Part shown: positions 1 to 8,635 of the stretch, one piece after another | Layout of the letters: every line of letters begins with the position of its first letter | How positions within the stretch are numbered: the first letter of the stretch is position 1 | Assembly (NCBI GenBank): GCA_963675995.2 | Contig: CAXXIY010000001.1 | Span: 2,852,001-2,916,000 of the forward strand | Origin: JAAFHB01 sp963675995 | Lineage (GTDB): Bacteria; Bacteroidota; Bacteroidia; Bacteroidales; Prolixibacteraceae | DNA: 64,000 bases | Direction of reading: 5' to 3' | The notes under the pieces: generated by a model | The model's database searches: none | Told to the model about the DNA's origin: nothing | Seen by the model: the letters and a program-made list of their open reading frames with translations, nothing else | Position numbers and translations under genes: made by a program

Positions 1-1
1 A

Positions 2-793
2 ATAGCAAACGGGAAATTTTCGATTGATGGTAAAGAGTACACCCTTCCCATTAATAATGGAAAGAATTGCCTTCACGGTGGAATTACGGGCTTCGATAAA
101 GTGATCTGGGTTCCGAAAAAAATCGAGAAACCCGATCTTGTTGGCGTAGAACTCAAATATCGAAGTGTCCATATGGAGGAAGGATTCCCGGGAAATCTCG
201 ACATCACTGTTACTTACACCCTGAATCATAAAAACGAATTTCACATCGAATATAAGGCTGTTACTGATAGGGAGACCGTTCTTAATCTAACCAATCATAC
301 CTATTTTAATCTTACATCGAATAAGGAAAACATCTTTGGACATACCTTATATATTCCTGCAAAAACAAAAACGGTTAATGACGACGGATTAATTCCTACC
401 GGTGAGATAGTTGAAGTTGCCGGCACCCCCTTCGATTTTACCACTCCTGCAACCATAGGGTCAAAAATTGGCGCCTTAGCCGATGGTTATGACTGCAATT
501 TCGTCCTCGATAATCCGAACAAGAAGATGGTTAAGGCAGCTATCCTATATGAGGAATCAACAGGCAGGACGATTGAAGTATCAACAAATGAGCCTGGATT
601 TCAATTGTATACAGGGTATTATATTCCCGACATAATTGGAAAACATGGGGAAAAATTTGGTAGCTATGCCGGTGTGGCCCTCGAAACGCAACATTATCCT
701 GACTCTCCAAACCACCCTGAATTTCCATCAACCTTTCTGAAACCGGGCGAGACATTTAAATCAAAAACGATTTACAAATTCGGAACAAAATAG
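2..793 (+). CDS. galM: Aldose 1-epimerase (mutarotase), 5' truncated
   Basis: The frame is open from base 2, so the gene enters from outside the window and about 263 C-terminal residues are present. It interconverts alpha and beta anomers of aldoses such as galactose. Visible family motifs are NGKNCLHGG (first catalytic His at 74-76), NLTNHTYFNL (second catalytic His) and ALETQHYPD (the catalytic Glu that acts as base). The internal GTG at 101 is not the real start, because the conserved first His lies upstream of it. It ends in TAG and is followed by a terminator, so it is the last gene of its transcript. The missing N-terminus cannot be judged for a signal peptide. Confidence 0.93.
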   Translation: MANGKFSIDGKEYTLPINNGKNCLHGGITGFDKVIWVPKKIEKPDLVGVELKYRSVHMEEGFPGNLDITVTYTLNHKNEFHIEYKAVTDRETVLNLTNHTYFNLTSNKENIFGHTLYIPAKTKTVNDDGLIPTGEIVEVAGTPFDFTTPATIGSKIGALADGYDCNFVLDNPNKKMVKAAILYEESTGRTIEVSTNEPGFQLYTGYYIPDIIGKHGEKFGSYAGVALETQHYPDSPNHPEFPSTFLKPGETFKSKTIYKFGTK

Positions 794-814
794 GACGAAA
801 TAGAATTTCTTAAG

Positions 815-850
815 CAAAGTCTGAACTTTTAAATTTCAGACTTTGTTTTT
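815..850 (+). terminator. Rho-independent terminator after galM
   Basis: An 11-bp perfect stem (CAAAGTCTGAA, 815-825, with TTCAGACTTTG, 835-845) with a 9-base loop is followed directly by five T. It lies 22 bases after the galM stop and separates galM from the acyl-CoA ligase gene. Confidence 0.85.
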
Positions 851-919
851 AAACAGTATGACCTTTTATCCCATTGTCAACCGCTATACCATAATTAGTT
901 AAGATAAATTGTGAAAATA

Positions 920-2830
920 ATGAGAACACTCATCGACCTTTTTGAATCGCGTGTGGAGCAATTCCCAAATAACCCACTACTTTGGGAAAAACCCAAAGAT
1001 CGTTATATCTCATCGACCTACCTGGAGATCAGAGAACAGGTGTGCCATTTTGGTGCAGGATTACTTTCGTTGGGTCTGGCGAAAGGGGAACGGGTCGGAT
1101 TACTCTCCGAAGGTAGGAATAACTGGTTAGTTAGTGAGTTGGGTATTTTGTATTGCGGAGCGGTCAATGTCCCGCTCTCAGTCAAGCTGGAAGCTCCGGA
1201 GTTAAAATTCAGGTTGGTTCACTCCGGATCAAAGATGGTAATTGTTTCTGCAGGACAGGCGTCCAAAATAGCGGATATCATTGATGAAATCCCCGATATC
1301 GAATATGTAATTCATTTGGATACTTTAGAGAACCCAGGCTCTAAAGATCTCACATTTGATGATATCCGGAGAATGGGAGGGGAGTTTCTCGAATCAGAAG
1401 AGAATAAAAAGAGGTTTGAAGCGGTATGGAAAAGTGTTGAGCCGGATGATGTAGCCAATATTTCATACACTTCAGGAACAACTGCTGATCCCAAGGGGAT
1501 TATGCTGACCCATCTCAACTATACCATAAATGTGATCCAGGCCAATACAGTTTTGGAGATTGGTTCAGATTATAAAACGCTGGCGGTTCTACCATGGGAT
1601 CACTCCTTTGCCCACACCGCGTGCCTTTACACATTCATGTATAAGGGAGCTTCGATTGGATCGGTCCAGACAGGGAAAACACCTATGGAGACCCTTAGAA
1701 ATGTTCCTGTTAATATTCAGGAGTTTAAGCCAGATATAATGATGAGCGTTCCTGCGCTTTCCAAAAATTTCAGGAAGAGTATTGAAAAAGGTATTCAATC
1801 AAAAGGAAAAATTACTGAGCTATTGTTCAATCACGGATTGAAGGTAGCCTACCGTTATAACGGGGAGGGATGGAACCGGGGAAAAGGTTGGCGTGCGTTA
1901 TTGAAACCCGAGTATGCTTTACTTGATAAAATTCTCTTCTCAAAAATACGCATGGCTTTTGGTGGTAATCTGAAATTTTTCATAGGAGGTGGGGCCCTGC
2001 TTGATATCGAACTTCAACGTTTTTTCTTTGCGATAGGAACACCCGTTTTCCAGGGTTACGGCCTTACAGAAGCTGCTCCGGTTATTTCTGCCAATTGTCC
2101 TGAGGCGGTTAAATTCGGATCGTCGGGTAAACCGGTAAAATATCTCGATATTAAAATTTGCGATGTCGATGGTGCTGAGGTTCCGTTGGGAGAGAAAGGT
2201 GAAATTGTTGTAAAAGGGGAAAATGTGATGAAAGGTTACTGGAAAAACCCTAAAGCATCAGACGAAACTTTGAAAAACGGCTGGCTCCATACCGGAGATC
2301 TTGGTTACCTTGCAAAAGATGGATACCTCTATGTTTTAGGACGTTTTAAAAGTCTGTTAATCGGAAACGACGGCGAAAAATTTTCTCCCGAGGGGATCGA
2401 AGAGTCGATTGTTGACCAGTCGCCCTATATTGATCAGGCAATGCTTTATAACAACCAGAATCCTTATACAGTGGGGTTGTTTGTTCCCAATATTACAGCA
2501 ATAAACCATTTTTTACACAAACATTCAATTCAGCCTGGCACCCCGGAAGGAATCAGGAAGTCGGTCGAGCTGATCAAAAATGAAATTGATGCTTATCGAA
2601 AAGGGGGGAAATACGAAGGTTTGTTTCCCGAACGATGGCTGCCAACAGCTATAATTATTCTTCCCGAAGCCTTTACCGAGCAAAACCATTTATTGAACTC
2701 TACGTTAAAAATGGTACGAGGAAAGATCACAGAACATTTTAAAACGGAAATGGAGTATATCTACACGGCTGAGGCAAAAGATATATTTAATGCCAGGAAC
2801 ATTGAATCGGTTAAACATTGGAATAAATAG
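920..2830 (+). CDS. Long-chain fatty acid--CoA ligase (AMP-binding)
   Basis: An ANL-superfamily adenylate-forming enzyme of 636 residues that activates fatty acids to acyl-CoA through an acyl-adenylate. Seen: the ATP/AMP-binding loop YTSGTTADPKG near residue 185, the GYGLTEAAPV adenine motif near 390, and the LHTGDLGYL and GRFKSLL motifs that lead into the mobile C-terminal domain. Length and motif order fit the FadD/FAA long-chain class, usually membrane-associated. ATG at 920 is chosen; an in-frame GTG at 911 would add three residues. The next gene begins 38 bases after the stop, so the two are probably co-transcribed. Chain-length preference cannot be read from the sequence. Confidence 0.9.
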   Translation: MRTLIDLFESRVEQFPNNPLLWEKPKDRYISSTYLEIREQVCHFGAGLLSLGLAKGERVGLLSEGRNNWLVSELGILYCGAVNVPLSVKLEAPELKFRLVHSGSKMVIVSAGQASKIADIIDEIPDIEYVIHLDTLENPGSKDLTFDDIRRMGGEFLESEENKKRFEAVWKSVEPDDVANISYTSGTTADPKGIMLTHLNYTINVIQANTVLEIGSDYKTLAVLPWDHSFAHTACLYTFMYKGASIGSVQTGKTPMETLRNVPVNIQEFKPDIMMSVPALSKNFRKSIEKGIQSKGKITELLFNHGLKVAYRYNGEGWNRGKGWRALLKPEYALLDKILFSKIRMAFGGNLKFFIGGGALLDIELQRFFFAIGTPVFQGYGLTEAAPVISANCPEAVKFGSSGKPVKYLDIKICDVDGAEVPLGEKGEIVVKGENVMKGYWKNPKASDETLKNGWLHTGDLGYLAKDGYLYVLGRFKSLLIGNDGEKFSPEGIEESIVDQSPYIDQAMLYNNQNPYTVGLFVPNITAINHFLHKHSIQPGTPEGIRKSVELIKNEIDAYRKGGKYEGLFPERWLPTAIIILPEAFTEQNHLLNSTLKMVRGKITEHFKTEMEYIYTAEAKDIFNARNIESVKHWNK

Positions 2831-2868
2831 TGATAAATTTCCAGGTGCCTGATAAAGATTATTTTAAA

Positions 2869-4275
2869 ATGAAGATTATTCTCTTGTTGCAAGTTTTACT
2901 AAGTTGCGTTTTGCTCCATGGGCAGACCACCACAAAGCTGAGTGCCGAACAGGAAAACTGGTTGTCAAAAGCAAATCGTCATGAAAAGAACGGATGGACC
3001 TATCTGCATATTGAAGGTGTGGCTCAGGAACGAGGATTTCAACATGGCTACCTGATGGCCAATGAGATCAAAGAGGCGATCCGCGTATTAAGCGTTGGCT
3101 GGCACTATCAGACTGCGATGGATTGGAATTGGATTGTAGAAAAAGGGGCACAAATTTTAACGCCAAAAGTTAATGCTGAAAATCTGATCGAAATCGCTGG
3201 AATTGTTGAGGGAATGAACAGCAGAGGTATTGCCGCTTCCCGTGACGAACTTATTGCCCTTAACGGCTATATCGAATTGATGCACAATTGGTGGCCAAAT
3301 GTAAAAGACTCCATTCATTTACATTCAATTCTACCTCCCAGGGAATCGTGCAGTTCTTTTATAGCTACCGGCAGTATGACAGCAGACGGAAAGATTGTCC
3401 TTGGACATAATACGATGGATGGCTATCAGAATCCGGTTTGTAATATGATTGTGGACATCGTTCCCGATAAAGGGCATCGAATCCTCATGCAATCGATCAG
3501 TGGTTTTATCCATAGTGAGACCGATTTCTTCATTACCGATGCAGGACTTGTAGGTTCTGAAACAACTATTGGTGGGTTTTACCCTTTCGATCCAAATGGT
3601 GAACCGGAATTCTCGCGCATGCGTCATGCTACGCAGTATGCATCCACCATTGACGAATGGTGCGAAATGATGAAGAAAGACAACAATGGCGGATATGCAA
3701 ATGCTTGGTTGATTGGAGATATTAAGACAAATGAGATTGCACGGCTGGAACTTGGATTAAAATATGTGGCACTCGAAAGGAAGAAAGACGGGTATTTCAT
3801 TGGATCGAATGTGGCCGAAGACCTTAGGATTTTGCGGTTTGAGACCATCAAGGATGAAACGAATATTAAAAACTCCTCCATTGCCCGGCGCGTAAGATGG
3901 AAGCAATTGATGAAGGAGAACAGTGGCAAAATCAATCTGAAACTTGCCGAAGCTTTCGAAGCGGATCATTTTGATCCCTATCTGAACAAAATAAATCCCG
4001 GAGGGAGATCGCTTTGCGGTCACTGGGAAATTGATCAGCAGCTATATGGCAGGGACATTCCCTTTAATCCGGAGGGAACCCTTGACGGTAAAGTCGTTGA
4101 TAGCCGCATGGCGAGGGAGATGTCTTTTGTTGCCCGCTGGGGATCGGCGTGCGGGATGGCTTTTAATAGCAACAAATTTCTTGATGAACACCCTCAGTTT
4201 GACTGGATGAAAGGATTAATGAAAGATCGCCCTACACAGCCATGGACTGTTTTTAAAGCGGGGGAGACGAGATAA
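2869..4275 (+). CDS. Secreted C45 / phospholipase B-like Ntn hydrolase
   Basis: A 468-residue protein starting MKIILLLQVLLSCVLLHGQ, a clear signal peptide, so it acts in the periplasm or at the surface. The body resembles the C45 acyltransferase / phospholipase B-like Ntn-hydrolase group. These proteins self-cleave to expose an N-terminal Cys; the likely nucleophile is Cys161 in ESCSSF, followed by the typical GKIVLGHNTMDGY stretch. WLIGDIKTNEIARLELG is another signature of the group. The ATG at 2869 is preferred to an upstream GTG at 2830 because only the ATG puts the signal sequence at the N-terminus. The substrate is unknown: amide or ester bonds of acylated compounds or lipids are possible. 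It probably forms an operon with the acyl-CoA ligase. Confidence 0.78.
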   Translation: MKIILLLQVLLSCVLLHGQTTTKLSAEQENWLSKANRHEKNGWTYLHIEGVAQERGFQHGYLMANEIKEAIRVLSVGWHYQTAMDWNWIVEKGAQILTPKVNAENLIEIAGIVEGMNSRGIAASRDELIALNGYIELMHNWWPNVKDSIHLHSILPPRESCSSFIATGSMTADGKIVLGHNTMDGYQNPVCNMIVDIVPDKGHRILMQSISGFIHSETDFFITDAGLVGSETTIGGFYPFDPNGEPEFSRMRHATQYASTIDEWCEMMKKDNNGGYANAWLIGDIKTNEIARLELGLKYVALERKKDGYFIGSNVAEDLRILRFETIKDETNIKNSSIARRVRWKQLMKENSGKINLKLAEAFEADHFDPYLNKINPGGRSLCGHWEIDQQLYGRDIPFNPEGTLDGKVVDSRMAREMSFVARWGSACGMAFNSNKFLDEHPQFDWMKGLMKDRPTQPWTVFKAGETR

Positions 4276-4278
4276 TTG

Positions 4279-4315
4279 ATCTACCTGACAGGTTTTCAAG
4301 ACCTGTCAGGTAGAT
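4279..4315. terminator. Long perfect palindrome, bidirectional terminator / REP-like
   Basis: A 15-bp perfect stem (4279-4293 with 4301-4315; core CTACCTGACAGGT) around a 7-base loop sits between two converging genes and is followed by ATTTTAT on the + strand. It can terminate both. From memory, palindromes with this ACCTGACAGGT core recur between genes in other Bacteroidota, so it may be a repeat family. Confidence 0.8.
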
Positions 4316-4322
4316 TTTATAA

Positions 4323-5693
4323 TTATTGTAACGACTCCAACTCTTCCGGATTGATTGGTACCCGGTCACCCAGAATTCTTGCCCCTGATTCGGTCACCAG
4401 AATATCATCCTCGAGCCGTATCCCTCCAAAATCGAGATAGGTTTTTACTTTGTCAAAATTAATAAACTCGCTATTAATCTTCTCGCCAGCCCATTTTTCA
4501 ATCAGGGCAGGTATAAAGTAGATTCCTGGTTCATTGGTGATTACGAAATCCTTTTGTAAACGACGTCCCAACCTTAAATAGGCAGTTCCAAACTGATCAA
4601 CCGGACGAATCACCTCATCATACCCGACGAAAATCTGGCCGTAATTTTCCATATCATGAACATCAAGTCCCAGCATGTGACCCAATCCATGCGGAAAGAA
4701 GAGTGCATGCGCCCCTTTGAGAACTGCCTCCTTAACATCTCCTTTCATTAAACCAAGATCTTTTAACCCCGATGCAATCACTTCTGCAACTTTGAGGTGA
4801 ATACTCAGATAGGTTTCTCCGGGTTTAATCAGAGCGGTAGCCGTATTATTTGCGTTTAAGACAATATTGTAGATGTCGAGTTGTTTCTGTGTGAACTTTC
4901 CGCCAACGGGAAAAGTACGTGTAAAATCTGATGCATAATGAGCATTCGATTCGGCACCAGCATCGACAAGCATCAATCTCCCTTTCTCAAGCATAAATGA
5001 ATGATCATGATTATGAAGTGTTTGTCCGTTCTGGGTCAGAATAGTCGGAAATGAAGTACCCCCTCCATGTGATAATGCAATACCTTCAATCAGACCTGCA
5101 ATTTCCTGCTCCATTACTCCCGGTCTGGCCATCTTCATGGCTGTTACGTGCATCTGATAACCGGTTTTACACGCTTTCTCAATCTCTTCAATCTCGAATT
5201 TATCCTTTAAAGACCTCAGATCGACAAGGCATTTTACCAGTTTCTCCGAGGCGTTAGCGGCAAGTCCGAAACTGTTTATTCCTAATAACTCAGTCAGATG
5301 AAGCTTATTTTCAGCTCTGTATGGCAGAAGGTAATGCAGATCGCCGGCTTTTTTAATCGTATCTAAAAGCTGGTTTAATGGAGCGGTAAAATCTACGCCA
5401 ACCGAAGATGCCAAATCTTTTATAGATGGTTTTGTCCCCATCCAGATGATATCCTCAATTGAGATGTCGTCGCCAAAAAGGGTGTCTTTCCCTTCATTAG
5501 CGTCAATAATTCCGAAAAAACCGGGAGTATCGAGTCCAAAGAGGTAAAGAAAAGTGCTGTCCTGTCTGAAATGATAGGTGTTGTCGGTATAATTCATGGG
5601 GGATTCCATATTTCCAGGAATCAGAATAATCCCGTTCCCCATCTTTTTACGTAACTGGTTTCTGCGCTCTATGTATATATTCTTGTTGAACAT
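4323..5693 (-). CDS. pepP: Xaa-Pro aminopeptidase (aminopeptidase P, M24)
   Basis: A 456-residue metallopeptidase that removes the N-terminal residue before a proline. The N-terminal third is the creatinase/aminopeptidase P N-domain (MNYTDNTYHFRQDSTFLYL). The pita-bread catalytic domain carries the five metal ligands: two Asp in LVDAGAESNAHYASDFTRTF, His in FPHGLGHMLGLDVHD, Glu in TNEPGIYF and Glu in IRLEDDILV. No signal peptide is seen, so it should be cytoplasmic. It lies 38 bases downstream of the PHP-domain lipoprotein gene on the same strand and may share its transcript. Length is normal for the family. Confidence 0.92.
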   Translation of the reverse strand: MFNKNIYIERRNQLRKKMGNGIILIPGNMESPMNYTDNTYHFRQDSTFLYLFGLDTPGFFGIIDANEGKDTLFGDDISIEDIIWMGTKPSIKDLASSVGVDFTAPLNQLLDTIKKAGDLHYLLPYRAENKLHLTELLGINSFGLAANASEKLVKCLVDLRSLKDKFEIEEIEKACKTGYQMHVTAMKMARPGVMEQEIAGLIEGIALSHGGGTSFPTILTQNGQTLHNHDHSFMLEKGRLMLVDAGAESNAHYASDFTRTFPVGGKFTQKQLDIYNIVLNANNTATALIKPGETYLSIHLKVAEVIASGLKDLGLMKGDVKEAVLKGAHALFFPHGLGHMLGLDVHDMENYGQIFVGYDEVIRPVDQFGTAYLRLGRRLQKDFVITNEPGIYFIPALIEKWAGEKINSEFINFDKVKTYLDFGGIRLEDDILVTESGARILGDRVPINPEELESLQ

Positions 5694-5731
5694 CTCTCTT
5701 TAATTAATTGATTAAACAAAATGGTTATAAA

Positions 5732-7180
5732 TTATCCTGTAATTTTTGAGGGAAGACCAAGTTTCATCACTTTCTTATCCTTTGCCGGGCGAGGCAGAAA
5801 CATATCATCGGCGGTTATTCCGGCCTCCTTGATAGCCTTGAGGCAATATTCGAGCCTGCCAAGATCGTTGTTCGATCCGTTATTGGTTCCCAAAGTGAAT
5901 TTCACCCCTGCCGTCTTGGCTCGTTTTATGAATGCGATACTGGGGAGCTTAAATCTGGCATTTATTTCGAGGGCAACATCGTTGTCCTTAAGCGCTTTAA
6001 TCACCCGGTCCATCCGATCCGTGGTCCATAAACGGTCGTAATCAGGTGCAAGCTTTGCGGGTAGGAAAGTTGGATTTACATGAATGTCAACAGGTTCTGC
6101 TCCAAGTATGGCCTCGATTTTGCCAACCAGCATATCCATAAACTGCTGTTCGTTATCCACAAAGGTCTCTTCCGGAATCCATAACCGCATACGTCTGCCC
6201 TTCAGATCGGTCCAGGTCATCGCATCTGTAAAGATATAATCGAATCGGGCAACTGCGGTGGGGGAGAAGAGGGTAACCCATTCACGTCCTTCACACTGCA
6301 TTGCTTTAAAAACTGGTTCTTTGCTGATGCCATCAAGATAGGCATTTAATGTTGAATCATTTGTTACCGGAAATTTCAAACCACAATTGGCTGCAACGCC
6401 ATAATTATATCCGTTGTCCCTGGCATGTTGGCAAGCCTGATCCATGGTCAGACCACCTTTGAGATGACAATGAAAGTCGATCAGCGGAAACTCCTGCTGA
6501 TTAAGCAGATCAATTACCTTCGTTAAACTGTCTGCCACCACCGGACAACTTTCACCTTTTGGCCCCTCTTTCAACAGTTTTAATGTCATCTCACCGACTA
6601 AAAATTCGCCAGTTGAGTTTGATTTCTTAATTGAAAGATATCCGTTGGTCAACACGCGACCAAGGATGTCGCCTGTACGTTCCATTTTTACCGGCTCGTT
6701 GTATTCACTGACTGTTTTGTTGTTTACCGAAACTTTGATGTAATTTCCTGATACGGTCAAACCTAAAGTAAACCATTCGCCATCGACGGCAGTTCGAACA
6801 AAATTATTTCTGATTTTTGAAAGACTTCCAGATTTTTGTCGGTTTCCTTCACGGTAATCGCTGTTATTAATTGTGATAATATAACCTTGATTCGTTCCAT
6901 GTTCCGCGGGCATAGCGAAAACCAATTCACCTTCTGCTCCGGCAGTGGTCTTTAGTTTTGCTGTAAATTCAAAATTCCTTAACTGAAATTTTGTAGTCAT
7001 CACATCTGATTGATTTTTAAGTAATAATCCATCAGATGAAGTGGCGATGCCGGTATGTCCCCAGTATATATCTACGTTTGACGGGTCAATTTTTGTTACT
7101 AATCCTGTTCGAAGTCCGGTCTGACAGGCGAAAAAGAGTGGTATAAAAAGAATTAAAGGTGAGAATCTTGTGAGGCGCAT
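5732..7180 (-). CDS. Lipoprotein: 3-keto-glycoside hydrolase-like domain + PHP-like domain
   Basis: A 482-residue protein with a lipoprotein signal (FIPLFFAC, lipid-bearing Cys19). Residues about 35-200 look like the DUF1080 / 3-keto-disaccharide hydrolase fold (WGHTGIATSSDGLLLKNQS, DGEWFTLGLTVSG, GYLSIKK). Residues about 230-480 look like a PHP-type metal-dependent hydrolase, beginning with PLIDFHCHLKGG, an HxH metal motif, and containing VDIHVNPTFLP and LGTNNGSNND. The domain pair suggests a surface or periplasmic enzyme acting on sugar derivatives, but no substrate is evident. It precedes pepP by 38 bases. Domain assignments are from motif memory; the PHP part is the surer. Confidence 0.68.
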   Translation of the reverse strand: MRLTRFSPLILFIPLFFACQTGLRTGLVTKIDPSNVDIYWGHTGIATSSDGLLLKNQSDVMTTKFQLRNFEFTAKLKTTAGAEGELVFAMPAEHGTNQGYIITINNSDYREGNRQKSGSLSKIRNNFVRTAVDGEWFTLGLTVSGNYIKVSVNNKTVSEYNEPVKMERTGDILGRVLTNGYLSIKKSNSTGEFLVGEMTLKLLKEGPKGESCPVVADSLTKVIDLLNQQEFPLIDFHCHLKGGLTMDQACQHARDNGYNYGVAANCGLKFPVTNDSTLNAYLDGISKEPVFKAMQCEGREWVTLFSPTAVARFDYIFTDAMTWTDLKGRRMRLWIPEETFVDNEQQFMDMLVGKIEAILGAEPVDIHVNPTFLPAKLAPDYDRLWTTDRMDRVIKALKDNDVALEINARFKLPSIAFIKRAKTAGVKFTLGTNNGSNNDLGRLEYCLKAIKEAGITADDMFLPRPAKDKKVMKLGLPSKITG

Positions 7181-7534
7181 AACGATTAATTTATTGGATT
7201 TAATTGGATTGACGAAAATACCAAGATTATTGTTTTAAATGTTTGATTTGAAACAAAATTTCAGTTGATCAGGATTTTTTTAAAGAAAAATTAGCCATTA
7301 ACAGCTAACAAGTAAAGGTAAAATGCATCTTGTCAAGATTCAGATGCAAAATTCAAATTGCCAAACTATGGTATGATATTGAGATCTATCAGGTATTAAA
7401 GAGGCTGACTTAAAACTAAAATATTAGATTTTAAAGGAACACCGGAAAATACGCAAATGAAGGCAAAGTATTAAAATACAGAAAGTTAATATTTGTTTTG
7501 TCTATCTTTGTCTCCCCGTCTCTCACTCACTCGC
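7181..7534. other. Intergenic, no gene seen
   Basis: This A+T-rich stretch lies between the start of the PHP lipoprotein gene and the end of the transporter gene, both on the - strand. It should hold the promoter of the former, but I found no exact TAnnTTTG box. No hairpin with a T tract and no credible small ORF was seen. Confidence 0.5.
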
Positions 7535-8539
7535 TCACTTCGTCTCCTCTTTCTCTTCCCGCCCCATGGCTTTTGCGATGGTACTCCCGACCATTAACTG
7601 AAGGGCATGATAAAGCATTAAAGGGAGCAAAACAACACCGAGTACAGCAGGGTCCGAAAACAGAACTTTACCCATTACGACTCCCTGAACCAACGATTTT
7701 TTTGATCCGCAGAAAATTACAGTAATTCGCTCCTCCCGTTTGAAACCCATCCATTGGGAAATCAGATTCATCAGGAAAAAAACAACCAGGAATAGGGCCA
7801 ACATCAATACACCTAAAACAAAAATTTCTGAAATGGAGAAGTTATTGAACTGATTTCCCGAAAATGATTCGCAAAACGAAGTATATACGATCATGAGAAT
7901 GATCAATTGGTCAAAGTTCCGAAGGGTGTTTTTATACCCTGAAAGCCAATTCCCCAGTTTGTGGTGGAGAAATAGTCCCAAAATAACCGGAAATAGCACT
8001 TGTAAACAGAGTTGAAGAATGGTATGTGTGATGTCAAAATCGGGTTGCGATTTCTCAAGAAGCCCACTCATCCATATTGGTGTAATAAATATACCAATGA
8101 TGCTTGAAACACTTGCATTAAAGATGGCAGCAGCAATGTTTCCACGTGCAATTGATACCATTACCACTGACGATGATACCGTAGACGGCAAGGCCGCAAG
8201 GAAAAAAATCCCGATTCCGATGTTATTTGAGAAATAGTCGGGAAAAATTGTGCGAACAAAGATAATCGTTAGCGGGAATAACAGGAACGTAGAGAGCTGC
8301 ACGATGATATGGAGTCGCCACTTGCTTAATCCGTTTAGCAAACTTTCGGGACTTAGTTTTGCCCCATAAAAAAAGAAGATCACAGAAACGCCAAACCCTG
8401 CAATAGCGGGAAGGTGGAGCGGACTTTCTTCAACACCAACCGGAGGGAAGAGCCATGCAAGGAAAATAACCCCGATCATCAGAAAGAAGAAACCGTTAAG
8501 TCCAGCTTTTGAAAATAGATCAGCGATTCGTTTAATCAT
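7535..8539 (-). CDS. Bile acid:sodium symporter-like (SBF) transporter
   Basis: A 334-residue integral membrane protein with about nine or ten hydrophobic segments. Segments such as GLNGFFFLMIGVIFLAWLFP, the GFGVSVIFFFYGAKLSPE stretch and FFLAALPSTVSSSVVMVSIA resemble the SBF-like group (YfeH type) of the bile acid/Na+ symporter superfamily. Solutes in this superfamily are organic anions; the actual substrate is unknown. It follows the aldolase pair on the same strand, but a terminator lies in the 96-base gap, so it probably has its own promoter. A link with the aldolases (uptake of a small organic acid or sugar derivative) is inference from position only. Confidence 0.82.
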   Translation of the reverse strand: MIKRIADLFSKAGLNGFFFLMIGVIFLAWLFPPVGVEESPLHLPAIAGFGVSVIFFFYGAKLSPESLLNGLSKWRLHIIVQLSTFLLFPLTIIFVRTIFPDYFSNNIGIGIFFLAALPSTVSSSVVMVSIARGNIAAAIFNASVSSIIGIFITPIWMSGLLEKSQPDFDITHTILQLCLQVLFPVILGLFLHHKLGNWLSGYKNTLRNFDQLIILMIVYTSFCESFSGNQFNNFSISEIFVLGVLMLALFLVVFFLMNLISQWMGFKREERITVIFCGSKKSLVQGVVMGKVLFSDPAVLGVVLLPLMLYHALQLMVGSTIAKAMGREEKEETK

Positions 8540-8565
8540 AAAAAGATGATAATCGGGTCTTTAAT

Positions 8566-8596
8566 AAAAATGGCTGCACGATTATTGTGCAGCCAT
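8566..8596 (-). terminator. Terminator after the aldolase operon
   Basis: On the - strand a 10-bp perfect stem (ATGGCTGCAC with GTGCAGCCAT; arms 8570-8579 and 8587-8596) with a 7-base loop is followed by a run of T. It lies between the aldolase gene ending at 8636 and the transporter gene starting at 8539. Confidence 0.85.
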
Positions 8597-8635
8597 AAAT
8601 GTAATAATTTTGGTAGATATTAATTCTGTAACCGA

